64,000 nucleotides of DNA. It comes from Melieria omissa. Its lineage: Eukaryota; Arthropoda; Insecta; Diptera; Ulidiidae. The stretch's first letter is position 1; each line of letters opens with the position of its first letter. Shown here one piece after another: positions 1 through 10,412 of this stretch. Position numbers and translations under genes: made by a program. The stretch is taken from positions 11,295,032 to 11,359,031 of the forward strand of contig OZ020268.1 of assembly GCA_963971225.1 (NCBI GenBank). Direction: 5' to 3'. The notes beneath the pieces were generated by a model. The model worked only from the letters and a program-made list of their open reading frames with translations. It did not search any database and was not told the DNA's origin.

Positions 1-563
1 TTCATTTCATAGTATTTGCTGTACATATTGTACAGTGTGTACATAACGAATGCAATGTGTATTGAATGAGAGTGTAATAATAGCGACCAACACGATTTGA
101 CAAACACGAAGCAAAAAAAAATTCTGTTGTGCGTGATACCCTCTGACGAGGTGTTGACAAAACTTTTCAAAGTGAGATAATTGCCATCACGTTGCCAAAA
201 CGCGTAATGCTGAATCGATGAAAATTTAATTAAAGTTCAATGCACGATATGAAATGTTGTGGGAAGTGGAATTGTGCTGTGAATGGCCTCTCGTGACGAA
301 TAAGTAAGTGTTTCAGGTGCTTTTGGTCTATTTGTAAATAATTAATAGCAGAAAGAAGACACTTCACTTGTCCGCTTCTTATAATTGGATTTACATTTCC
401 AAATTAAAAGTCTTTCCGAAACAATATTAATTGGAAAAGACTTATTCTCAATTGTAATTATACACTAATAGATCGATTATGTTGATTTTTGTTGACAAAA
501 TAGCAAACCAACAGAAATTTTTAGTTTTTCTGATTGCCTTGTGCTTTAAAAAGGAATCAAAGT
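1..563. other. AT-rich non-coding DNA, nothing recognised
   Basis: No open frame with a recognisable domain, no long repeat and no RNA gene was seen. The stretch ends at the first copy of a target site duplication that flanks the adjacent retrotransposon fragment. Confidence 0.5.
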
Positions 564-1267
564 GGTTTGATGAAGCATCCAAGTTGCGTTAATGTCCTTG
601 GAAAGCCCTCTTACCACCTCTATGATAGTCAAGTTCGAAAAATCCAGGTTAAACTATGTCGGCAGACATAATAGACTGATGCTTGCTTGCGTCCCAGGAC
701 ACGCAGGAATTGCAGGTAACGAGACCTCTGACTCTCTAGCTAGAATGGGCTCTGGGGTTGCGTTAAACGGCCCTGAGCCTGTTCTGCCTCTCCCAACTGC
801 AGCCATCAAAGCCACTGTTAACAAATGGAAAGCATAACTTTCATGCTTCCTGTCATCTCTGGCAAATGCTCAAATTTCTTCTCTCACTATGCAGAAGGGA
901 CTGTAGGCAGTTGATCGGGTTGATGACGGACCATTTTCTATGGGCAAAGTACATGGAAAGGATAGGCATATCTGACAGTGCACTATATCCTGCCTGTGGT
1001 GAGAACCATGAGACTTAGGACCACTTTTTGTGTGTCGCTCCACGTACGCGCCCGAATCAGGTTTGAGACCTGTGGCACTGATGTGTTGAGAAGCAATGTA
1101 CTTGTACTTGGCTCCGCAGGATCTATCCAGATCTCTCCGGAGATCGGATAGATTCAAAACACATTAATAGGGAACATCAAGTTGTAGTACAATCGACGTA
1201 GTATGTAATGTCTGAGTGCTACGCTTGCAAGACGGTTCCGACAAGAGAAAAAAAAGGTTTGATGAAG
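564..1267 (+). mobile_element. 5'-truncated non-LTR retrotransposon with 12-bp TSD
   Basis: The same 12 bases, ggtttgatgaag, lie at 564-575 and 1256-1267. Between them is a 680-bp insert that starts in the RNase H region of a LINE and ends in a short A-run (1246-1255). Target-primed reverse transcription typically leaves this layout: 5' truncation, an A-rich 3' end and a TSD of 10 to 20 bp. The strand is set by the coding remnant and by the A-rich tail. The TSD is perfect although the coding part is decayed, so either the copy was defective when it inserted or the TSD escaped mutation by chance. Confidence 0.85.
592..1160 (+). pseudogene. LINE RNase H / zinc-knuckle C-terminus, decayed
   Basis: The open part (592-837) holds the end of an RNase H domain: a VPGHAGIAGNE motif followed by DSLARMGS, the usual last acidic motif of non-LTR retrotransposon RNase H. 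After a frame change, the frame from 890 resumes a typical C-terminal tail: RQLIGLMTDH, then ISDSALYPACGE and DHFLCV, which is a Cys/His knuckle. It has stop codons, for example within the ETxDH segment. The layout fits the I/Jockey/LOA-like LINEs that encode RNase H. Reverse transcriptase is absent because of 5' truncation, so the copy cannot be functional. Clade assignment is uncertain. Confidence 0.75.
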
Positions 1268-1676
1268 GAACTTAAAACGGACGGAGTGACCTCTGTGTGA
1301 AACAACGACGAGCATTGTAAACATTTTATCAGTTCTTAGTTTTTCAGGTTCTCTTTAAAATGATTTAAAGGAAGAATCCAAAATGCCTTGAATTAGCATG
1401 CGACTGGAACTACGAGTACCAATGAAAACATCTCATCTGTTCCTAATATTTTAGTTTTTATTTTACAAAGTAGTTCGATAAAAGAACTCACAATTGGTCT
1501 GAGCAAAAATACAGCTTTCGTTGCAAACAATCTCTGTAATACATCCTTACCGTTCGAATCTATCGCACGCAATAACTAGAACCACCCACATCGTTTGCTG
1601 AGTCATTAATTAAGCGTTCATTTATAAATGAAATATTCGTACTGAGTTGGGGGAAATTTTGTCTCACATTTAACAA
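1268..1676. other. Non-coding spacer, nothing recognised
   Basis: AT-rich sequence between the LINE fragment and the foldback element. I saw no repeat or coding signal. Confidence 0.4.
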
Positions 1677-2382
1677 TAACACAGTGCAACAAATTCAAAC
1701 AAAAATACGAGGGACAACGTCAAACCCATCTCATTCTATAGAGGACCTCAGTAGATGAAGAAGTGCTAAGGGATTTTTCCCGGAATGTTCGAGTTTTTTT
1801 TTTAATTGCAGTTTAAAGATGGCGGCTTAATGCCCCTTCCCGAAACTTTTAAAACATCATATCTCTTGACTCAAATGTCAGAAAGGAATAATATTTACGT
1901 CAAATGAAAGCTAATGATATGAAGTCGATAACAGAATATCCTTTTTGGAAAAATTTTATGAAAAGGGTAAGGAAGACCTCAATTAAATTTTTATTCTGGA
2001 ATATCCTGGAACCCGTGCGAGCTAAGTTTATAAAAGTGTATAAAAGTGAGAAGTGAAGTGAAGTAAAAAAGCATTCAAAGATCATTGAGGTCCTTCATAT
2101 CCTTTTTCATAAAATTTTTCCAAAAAGGATATTCTGTTATCGACGTCATATCATTAGCTTTCATTTGACGTAAAAATTATTCCTTTATGACATTTGAGTC
2201 AAAGGATATGATGTTTTAAAAGTTTCAGTAAGGAGCATTAGGCCGCCCTCTTAAAACTGCACTTAAAAAAAAACTCGAACATTCCGGTAAAAATCCCTTG
2301 GCACTTTTTCGTCTACTGAGGTCCTCTACCGAATGAGATGGGTTTTTGGCCTTGTCCCTGTTTTCAGTGTTGCACTGTGTAA
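1677..2382. mobile_element. Foldback-type element with ~300-bp inverted arms
   Basis: The left arm (1680-1982) is the imperfect reverse complement of the right arm (2085-2379), with a 102-base loop between them. The outer ends read CACAGTGCAACA on the left and its reverse complement on the right. The base triplet TAA directly abuts both ends (1677-1679 and 2380-2382), which would be a 3-bp TSD. The arms differ by scattered substitutions and small indels. No transposase is encoded. A 3-bp TAA TSD would suit a PIF/Harbinger-like transposase, but three bases can match by chance, so the superfamily is open. Confidence 0.75.
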
Positions 2383-5122
2383 TCAAACATTTTATAGCAC
2401 AGTGATAATAAATTAATACAAAATTTGAACTGAAAAGTTTTTGTCTCCGCAATGCTTTGACTCACAGAACTCGTCGTCATCTGTTGACAAGGAGATGACT
2501 GATAAAAAAGGATTCATTAAATCAGAGTTTATGGCTTTTGCTTCAACACTCGAGACACCCCAAGGCTAAACAGGCAATAAGAGATGAACGCCAAATGATT
2601 AGGGGCCACCATTTCTCATTAAAGACTCATTTCACTACACAAAAGACCACTTCAACTGGTTCCTCTATTTGAACTCACTCTTCCGTCTCCTGTTGGCTCC
2701 AAGCATTTAGTTGAATTTGAAATCTCTTTTTGTGTTTTACAACTCGCTCGTGAGCTTTCTCGCTGCTTTCAGCGCAATTTCGTGCTTCAGCACAGCGACA
2801 GCGAACATTTGACTAGGACAACTAGGGTTTTACGTTGATTATAATTCTAATTTTATGCTTTGCAATTCTCGAATTTGCGAACGCCAGTCGTGCAATTATC
2901 ACAAAGGCATTTCATTAATTTTCCACTATTACATTCATTTACGCAAGTCAATGTAGGGAGTAATTTAATTAGAGGCATTTCGCTTGCGTACTCTCGACTC
3001 GACTTGGGCCTATTAAAAAGAAATTTCCATAAAGAATGTAATTGCCAAAAAGAAAAGGAATTTTAAACAGAAACGGGAACACGCCAACATGGGCAGCGGA
3101 GCATTTTGCGAAGAGATAATGGACGACAGCGCCGCGACGGGGATGGGGTGAATTAAAATTTATCAAAGCGCACAACTGGCCCACGCGCCGCACTCTCACA
3201 GTGCAGAGCAGCGGACACCGGCGCCCGAAACATAATATGGCGTAACGAGAAAGTTGGTCATGTTGGTTTAGACACCGAATTTAAATTCTGCACAATCGAC
3301 GGAAAATACGAGCGCCAAACGTTCGGGCTGAGCGACACAAGGTGGGCGCAAGCGGCTAAACATAATCCGGTGCGCAGGCGGCAAAGCCACAGCACGCAGC
3401 TGCTTGGCAACCGACAGATACGTTGCCGCCGCAGCGCTCTTTCATGGGTTGTGCCTGTTTAGGTTGGGGGCGCTGAGTGCGGTGGCGTTGATGATGCTGA
3501 AAATGTGTTTTGAAGGTCTTGTGGGCGCCAAAAGGAGCCGCTATATTTGTTTTATGCCGCTTTGAAACTAACACAAAAACCAAAGTATTAATGGATAACA
3601 GGTACGAGGTATGGGAGGGGGGCGGGGCAGCACAAAAGGGCATCAGCATTCAATTAGGGGCCAAAAAATGCAAAATCAAAGCAGACAAAAGCATTAGTCG
3701 TGTCGTTGCCGGTTGCCGCGCCCATTTTGGCGTTGCTGCTGCACGAGCACTTAGCGATGGCTCCACACTGCGCCCCCTCGCGCAACAATGTTCCGCACAG
3801 AAGCGACAATTAATTAACACGTTGACACCCTATCGCACATCATAAATCATGCACGACCCGATGGAATAGAGCAGCACGAACCCGCGCGCCAGACTGCGGC
3901 ACGTGGTGGCAAGTGTCATCGCAGAAACCGCCAGCACAGCGTCGCAACAAATGACGACGACGACGAAAACGATGGCGACACCGATGCGCATCCCACATGA
4001 CGAGGGCAACGGCAGCGATAGTGCGCTCGCCGTTGCCAAGCGTTTCTTCCTGTCTTCCGATAGCTTTTGAGCAATCAAACGATTGGCAAATCAGTGAAAA
4101 GGGTGTGTGCGGCGAGGATGTGTCGGTGTGCTGTCAAATTATAACAAAGCGTCACTGCTGTCTGAGCGTTGTCTCTTTGTGTGTTCATACGTATGTATGT
4201 GACTGACAATCCATGCAGGTCCGCACACAAACACCCACACACCCACACAAACCTAGGCAGCAATGTACATCAAGTGGCTACGCGAAACAAGGAAAACATT
4301 CATGGAAAAACAAACAAAACATGTGCGTTGAAAAAGCTTTGCAAATTGATTCACATTTGCAATCGATTTCGTTGTTTGCACGAGCGACCGTTGGCGCAGA
4401 CTGTGGTGTTGATTCTTCGAAAAGAAAACACTTTCATTGCAGAAGCTAACATATTTCTGTATTTTTCCTCAATTATGAAATAGCGGACGTTTGCTTTTTA
4501 GCGAGTTTTTTTTCATGTCTAGTTAGCGCCTAGTTGGAATTTTTTGCGGTAGACGTCAATCAATGCGAAGCAACAGCAACTATAATGTCTTTTCAGTCTA
4601 GTGGGGACATTTAATCAGCAATACAGCAGTTAGTTTCTGGGTTGAGTCACAGGAGGTTCGAATCTCGACTCAATCAGAGCCTCATTGGACCATATCGAAA
4701 CTCGGACATCTAAACATTTGTTGGTGGAAGAGAGAGAATTTCCACAATTCAGAAATACTACAAAACTGATTGTATTTATTTAACTCAAATTTCATATAAA
4801 ATGAAACGAAAGATAGGAAAGCTGAGATAAATTTATAGGCAGCAATGGAAGATTACGACACTCGAGCCATAATCTTGGGACCATTCAAGCATCGATACCT
4901 TGAAAGAGGATTGGAAAGTATCTGTGCAATGTAACAATTTCTTGAACTCTTCCTGCAAGTTCTGAAAAATGAGATGAAAACTGTGGAGTAAAGAAGGATG
5001 TTCAGCTTCTTGCAGGAGACAAAGCTGAGGAACTGTAACCTTGTGAATAGCATAATGGATCACAACAGTCGGATTTCGTCGGACGAAGGTGAGGTCTTAC
5101 TTTTGGCAACTATTTGCGTTGT
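2383..5122. other. Non-coding region with a GC-richer block (about 3070-4260)
   Basis: The GC-richer block contains open frames on both strands, but none shows a recognisable domain or splice structure. Such blocks in fly introns and intergenic DNA are often regulatory. That is inference only. A sequence at 4653-4664 resembles a tRNA B box (ggttcgaatct) but has no matching A box upstream. Confidence 0.35.
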
Positions 5123-5494
5123 ATCTGTGAATTTGTAGACGAATGGAAGAAGGAAGGAAAAGGTTGTAATTGGGTAAGTTTTCATAGGCATTTCTGAGGA
5201 CATGTGAAAGAGAAGCTTTAGTTGACATAAGAGAGATTTTAGTGAAATCTGTAAATTTGTAGATGTATAGAAGAAGAAAGGAGAAGGTTGTCATCGGGTA
5301 AGTTTTCATAGGCATTTCTGTGGACATATGAAAGAGCAACTTTGGTTGACATAAGAGAAAATTGAGTGAAATCTGTGAATTTGTAGACGGATGGAAGAAG
5401 GAAGGAGAAGGTTGTAATCTGGCAAGTTTTCATAGGCATTTCTGTGAGCATATGAAAGAGTAGCTTTGGTTGGCATAAGAAAAAATTGAGTCCC
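5123..5494. repeat. Three-copy tandem repeat, 124-bp unit
   Basis: The phrase atctgtRaatttgtaga recurs at 5123, 5247 and 5371, exactly 124 bases apart. The intervening sequence is conserved (gaagaaggaaggaRaaggttgt, then aagttttcataggcattt, then gacataagaga). Copies differ by point changes. The long open frames on the minus strand here only reflect the repeat and are not genes. Confidence 0.9.
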
Positions 5495-5521
5495 AACGCA
5501 GTAGGGCGCTTTATAGAAGGG

Positions 5522-5556
5522 CAAACACCGAATACAAAATTTGTATTCGGTGTTTG
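5522..5556. repeat. Perfect 17-bp-arm palindrome
   Basis: Arm caaacaccgaatacaaa is followed by one base and then its exact reverse complement. It could form a cruciform or hairpin. It lies only 4 bases from a larger palindrome at 5561-5672. Confidence 0.85.
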
Positions 5557-5560
5557 TATG

Positions 5561-5672
5561 GTTAAAACGAACCATTTTGCCCGGTCCCTCTAAGTTCGCT
5601 TTAAGCGAAAAGTACTGTTACTTTTCGCTTAAAGCAAACTTAGAGGGACCGGGCAAAATGGTTCGTTTTAAC
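5561..5672. repeat. 54-bp inverted repeat with 4-base loop
   Basis: The left arm 5561-5614 and right arm 5619-5672 are near-perfect reverse complements; I see one mismatch, in the ttcgctttaag / gcttaaagcaa part. The arms contain cttttcgcttaaagc motifs like the ends of TA-inserting (Tc1/pogo-type) elements. It may be two element ends in head-to-head contact. Confidence 0.85.
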
Positions 5673-5793
5673 CGAAAGTTCGCTTTAAAGGGGTCCGTAA
5701 TAAGCGAAAATATAAAGCGCATACTTTTGAAATTGGTTCGTTTTAGGCGGAAAATCGTTTTAAACGGGTTCGTTATAAGCGAAAAGCACTGTA
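5613..5793. mobile_element. Candidate TA-type MITE with cttttcgctta ends
   Basis: The left end reads tactgttacttttcgctta and the right end, reversed, reads tacagtgcttttcgcttat. This gives imperfect TIRs next to TA dinucleotides. The interior repeats related motifs (ggttcgttttar, gcgaaaa). No coding capacity. The assignment to the Tc1/mariner/pogo group rests only on TA and end similarity. Confidence 0.45.
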
Positions 5794-6009
5794 TATATAT
5801 TTGGGACGTATATGTCCGAGCGCTGTCTGAAAATCTCGGCCTAAAGTATATCTATAATAATAACATTTTAATAACATGTCGATTTCTAAAATAGTTTTAA
5901 TTACGAATCTTTTATCTTCTGTTTCTAGCTGTACCACAGGATCTCAACCAAATACCTTAATCAATGCTTTAACATAAATATAAGTAATCCAACAACAAAT
6001 TAAAGTGAC

Positions 6010-6319
6010 CATGGCTCAACAATAAAGTTGTAGCAAGCCACCGGCTAATTGTTTATCACTTCTGTCAGTGTCAGCAGTGTTTCTGTATCGGTTGAAATGA
6101 AAACACCTGACTGAAAACACCTGATCTGAGCACTTTTCCTGATTTTTTACTAGAAATGCAGCGCCGTCTGGCAACAATCAGTTTTGTTTATTTTCAGTTT
6201 CTCCCTCTTTCGTCGGAAAATATCAGCTGATTTTGACAGTGGCGACAAACAATCCTACCAACAAACTCCATGTGGTTTTTGGTGTTGCCGGGATGCTACA
6301 ACCTTATTATTGAGCCATG
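6010..6319. mobile_element. Candidate MITE with catggctcaa TIRs
   Basis: Left catggctcaacaataaagt (6010 onward, continuing tgtagca) matches the reverse complement of the sequence ending at 6319 with two mismatches. The 310-bp length and lack of coding capacity suit a MITE. Flanking 8-mers (aaagtgac, accccaac) do not match, so no TSD is confirmed. The end resembles that of the MITE at 30391-30859. Confidence 0.6.
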
Positions 6320-7836
6320 ACCCCAACTAGCTATTAGGAAAGTGCCAGTTTTTTAAATACAATTTTTTCAAAAATGGAAAATTCTGCATTGACATAATTT
6401 GAGAGCATACAACGCTCAAGGACTCTCAAGTGCCACACACAGCGTGAAAACAAAAAATTCACCTATCATCTTCCAGTCTTAATCAGATATGCAAACGCGC
6501 TGGATTATCAAATATTTATTTATCATATCAATTTTCACTATGAAAATTGAATGTTTATTCACATACACACACACGCACGCAAACGTGTATACAAAACAGA
6601 ATTTATTATGCAAACACAATGACGCAACAACAACAATATCCAATATAGAAACGACAGCGACAGTGACAGGCGTGTACGAGTACAATGACAGCAACAAAAA
6701 CAAAAATACAGCCAGCAATATGTCAGTAGTTTCTCACTTTGGCGGGCTGACTTTGGCGTCTATGAGCGATTCAAGGCCCGCGCGCGCAGGTATTTCCCGC
6801 AGCGATACGCTTCCGCTTCGACGGGAACGGGCACTGAGCGCAACGAGGTGGCGTCGACGAAGGCACACATCGGGCGTAAGCGGCGGGGTGGGTGGCAGCG
6901 TTAAATTTGAATAAATTAAAAGCGAGATAAGTGGAAAATTCACATTTGATTGCTTGCCGGGATTATGAGGACAACGGCGGACACTGCGTCATCGACTTCT
7001 ATTTGATGAATAATTTCATGCATTGCATGCCATTTCAATCAATTTAGACATTTCAATAATTCTTGCGCGCTATTGCGTACATAATTTTATTGCATTTTCC
7101 GAAGCGTGGTTGTTGTTGTTGTATGTGGTGCGGCACACTTTTTAGAACTTTTTGCTGCCGTTGACATATCTGTGCGCCTTCCAAAAACCATTTCGGCGAT
7201 TTGCTTGGCGACGCAAGCGTTGCGGTGCGTGTATAGCGAGCGAGCGCGCCTGACAGCGGCGCGAGTGGGTTGCACGGCACGGCGCTATAGATAAACGCCC
7301 CCAGTATACACACATGTACGCAATAAATGCGTACATGTTTACATACATAAGTTTGGCGGGGTGGCACGCCATGTTGGAGCGATGAGCGATGAGTAATGTT
7401 TGTGTTATTTTTAATAAAGAAATTGTGGCAAAAATAAACTTGTTGAATCGCTGTTAGGCTCTTGTCGTTGCCTGAGTCGATTGTGCTGTTGTTGTTGTTG
7501 TTGTTGGTGCTGTTACTGTTGCCATGATGGCCAGCAAAGCGGCGCGAAACCAAAGCGAACGCGTGCTTATCAACACACTTGATTGAAGAGAGGACAAGTT
7601 GTAATAAATAGACAAAACATAAAAAACGCTTAAAAAAATTAGATTAATGCTTGTTTGAGGTGTAAGTTGTATGTTATGTTTGACAACGCAAATACAATAA
7701 TATAAAAATAAGTTTACTTAATCCTTGTAAACTATAAATTGTTTGACTCTCTGGCAGCCCTGCGAAAATGTGGGATGTGGTTGATGTGAGGTGGTCAGGT
7801 ACTAAAATTTAATAGCAAATCCTTGAGGAGATTCCT
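6320..7836. other. Non-coding, CA-repeat and GC-richer patches
   Basis: There are short CA-rich runs near 6560, a GC-richer patch at 6740-6910 and 7100-7300, and a (GTT)n run near 7488-7506. Overlapping frames on both strands show no recognisable protein. Confidence 0.35.
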
Positions 7837-8159
7837 AACTAAACTAAACTAAACTAAACTAAACTAAGCTAAAACTAAACTAAAACTAAACTAAACTAAA
7901 CTAAACTAAACTAATCTAAACTAAACTAAACTAAACTAAACTAAACTAAACTAAACTAAACTAAACTAAACTAAATTAAACTAAACTAAACTAAACTAAA
8001 CTAAACTAAACTAAACTAAACTAAACTAAACTAAACTAAACTAAACTAAACTAAACTAAACTAAACTAAACTAAACTAAACTAAACTAAACTAAACTAAA
8101 CTAAACTAAACTAAACTAAACTAAACTAAACTAAACTAAACTAAACTAAACTAAACTAA
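7837..8159. repeat. (CTAAA)n pentanucleotide array, about 64 units
   Basis: About 320 bases of CTAAA (TTTAG on the other strand). The first third has variants (ctaag, ctaaaa, aatct) and the part from 7981 onward is perfect. The gradient from degenerate to perfect suggests growth by slippage at one side. The motif resembles but is not the insect telomere unit TTAGG, which Diptera have lost. Confidence 0.95.
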
Positions 8160-8496
8160 GCCTCTACTCACACTAAACTTACTTTTGTCTATTAATTTTT
8201 TATACTTTGATAAAAATATTTCAGCAAATTTGAATTGTTTCAGCGATTGTTTCGCTGCAGCAATGTTGAAGATTAATACATAATTTCCACCATGATACAA
8301 AAAATTAAGGTTGAACCGCTGTACAATTTTTTGACACTAAACGTTTTTATTGACGTTTTTCGTATTCGTAAAAAGCTTGAGTCGTGATGCCACTTCGATG
8401 TAATTAGAAATATGTAAGGTTCTAAGAATTTTAAAATCTTTTTTAAAATAAATATGAAATAGACCTTTCACTGAAACTAATAAATTTTGGACAAAA
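8160..8496. other. AT-rich spacer
   Basis: Lies between the pentanucleotide array and the hAT MITE. Nothing recognised. Confidence 0.35.
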
Positions 8497-9060
8497 GTAT
8501 AAAACAGTGTTGCCAGATACCTGAAAATATTTTCTCCTAAATCTTAAAAAATTAAATATTAATTAAATATATTAATTGTTTAATAATTTCCGTCAAAGGA
8601 ATAAAACTTCTCGTAAAAATATAAAAATATATGCATACAATTTTTTTTTAATGTAGCCTTTTTTTTTAACAACAAAAACTTAACCAATACAAAACAAAAA
8701 ACAAATGAATTTAATAAAAAGTGCCATTTTAGATGGGATTTCATTGTACCAGAAGTAAGTGAGAACGAGATAGAACGAGCTTACATTTTGTAAGCCTACA
8801 AATTTTTAACACAATAGGATGCTTTGACTAATAAAAAAGTAGCCAAAATATATTTTGTTGCCATTGTTTCCAATACATCATACTTCGTTATCCAAAAATT
8901 TCCTCAAAATCCACTAAGGGTTAGAAATATCCCCTAACAAAAAATGTAAATCTCTTAAACTTTCTCCTAAACAATTCTTGCTCCTAAAAATTCTCCTTTA
9001 AGACCAAGAATCTCCTAAATCTAAGAGGAAATCTCCTGATGTGGCAACACTGGTATAAAA
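8497..9060. mobile_element. hAT-type MITE with perfect 8-bp TSD
   Basis: The element 8505-9052 begins CAGTGTTGCCA and ends with the reverse complement type TGGCAACACTG. The interior arms are partly complementary (ttctcctaaatctta near the left, tcctaaatctaagagg near the right). The 8-mer gtataaaa lies at 8497-8504 and again at 9053-9060. An 8-bp TSD of form nTnnnnAn and CAGTGTTGCCA-like ends are typical of hAT elements. There is no transposase, so it would need one in trans. Confidence 0.88.
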
Positions 9061-10381
9061 ATGTTAATGCAAATTCAACAGCAGATAAAACATTGCAGTA
9101 TTAAAAAATGTTCGATTTTCTAACAACAGTTATGTTAGGTAGCACATGTTCAAAGCAGAACACCAAAAAATCGTTTAATGTCCGATGCGCAACATGTTGT
9201 CTGAGAAAAAACATTGGCTCTTCCTTTATTTTTTTATCATGATTGCCACAAAGCATTCCTTCTCATATTTCATATCTCTTTATTGTTTTCGGTGAATTTC
9301 TCAAAAATGCTGATATTCGATTTTTTTCCTTTTTGCGTCCCAAACAAATATTCTCCGAGTTCTTTTTGAAGCTGATAAATTGAAATTCAAATTTATGGCA
9401 TCATTCGAATTTGTATGCTATAAAAATCAAAACATTTAGGTCGGCGCATCTTCTCAGAGACCAGCAAACTGAAATTGACATCACAGTCAGCCCACACGGA
9501 AACGCTGAATTCTGAAAAAAAAAGTTAGCGCCACAGGCGACCGGCAAGGCCGTAATAAAATAATGTCGAGCGAACATGACATAATGCCGGCGATGTGCGG
9601 CCACGTACGTAGTGTACATAATTCAATAAGTACTTAAGTAGATTACTTTGTCGCTAAATGAGAATAAGGCAAAAATTTCTGCAAGCACAAAGCGGCCAAC
9701 TCCTTACATTCGGCAGTTGATAACAGTGTCGCTGTTGCTGGCGCTATCGCACCGAGGAGCACAGCATGAGGGGTGGAACCACCTCATGGTGATTGTGAAT
9801 TTACTATTCCGGCAAATTGTGCTTATCTTCAAGGCGCACCGGCGCTGGCTAAGGTGCGAACGCAGTGACGAAGCGTAGAACTGGGTTACAACGAACGGAA
9901 AAAGAAATACGGCCGTGCAGCCGTGTGGGTCGCTGTGCAAACGGGTAAACGATGATTGTTATGAAATTCGCACCACACAGGTGACAATGTGTATTGGACA
10001 GTTCTGTGGTAAATGGTACAAAGCATAAATGATTATTTCCGCTTGTGAGTGATTGCAGTGCGCAGTCAGTAAAAGTGCTAACGCGACAGTGCACAAATTG
10101 GTATTTACAAGACCTGATACGACGATGACCAACACAAAATTGTTTCAAAAGATTTGACTATCTTGAAGCGGGCACTGCTGAGTTCCGAAAGCCATATTTT
10201 TCAAAATAAAGTAGATATTTCAACCTAACAATATTCAATCCATTTATACATGTTTGTCTTTATCGATTTCCTCATGTCTGAAAATGATTGTTGCACGGTG
10301 TTATATTAAACGAGCTGTGCGTAAGATTGGCAAACGTTTTCGCTTTTCCGTTCGCCGCTGTTTACGCAAGTAGTTTTTTTC

Positions 10382-10412
<31 letters not shown>

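Noticed and set aside
3356..4483. Several overlapping frames of 60-110 codons in GC-richer DNA
   Set aside because: They overlap on both strands, show no domain, no splice structure and no codon pattern typical of a gene.
4630..4680. tRNA-like B box (ggttcgaatctcgactc)
   Set aside because: No A box or acceptor stem at the right distance. Similar ggttcgaaacNtgactcaac phrases near 13170 and 34470 suggest an old repeat, but no boundaries could be found.
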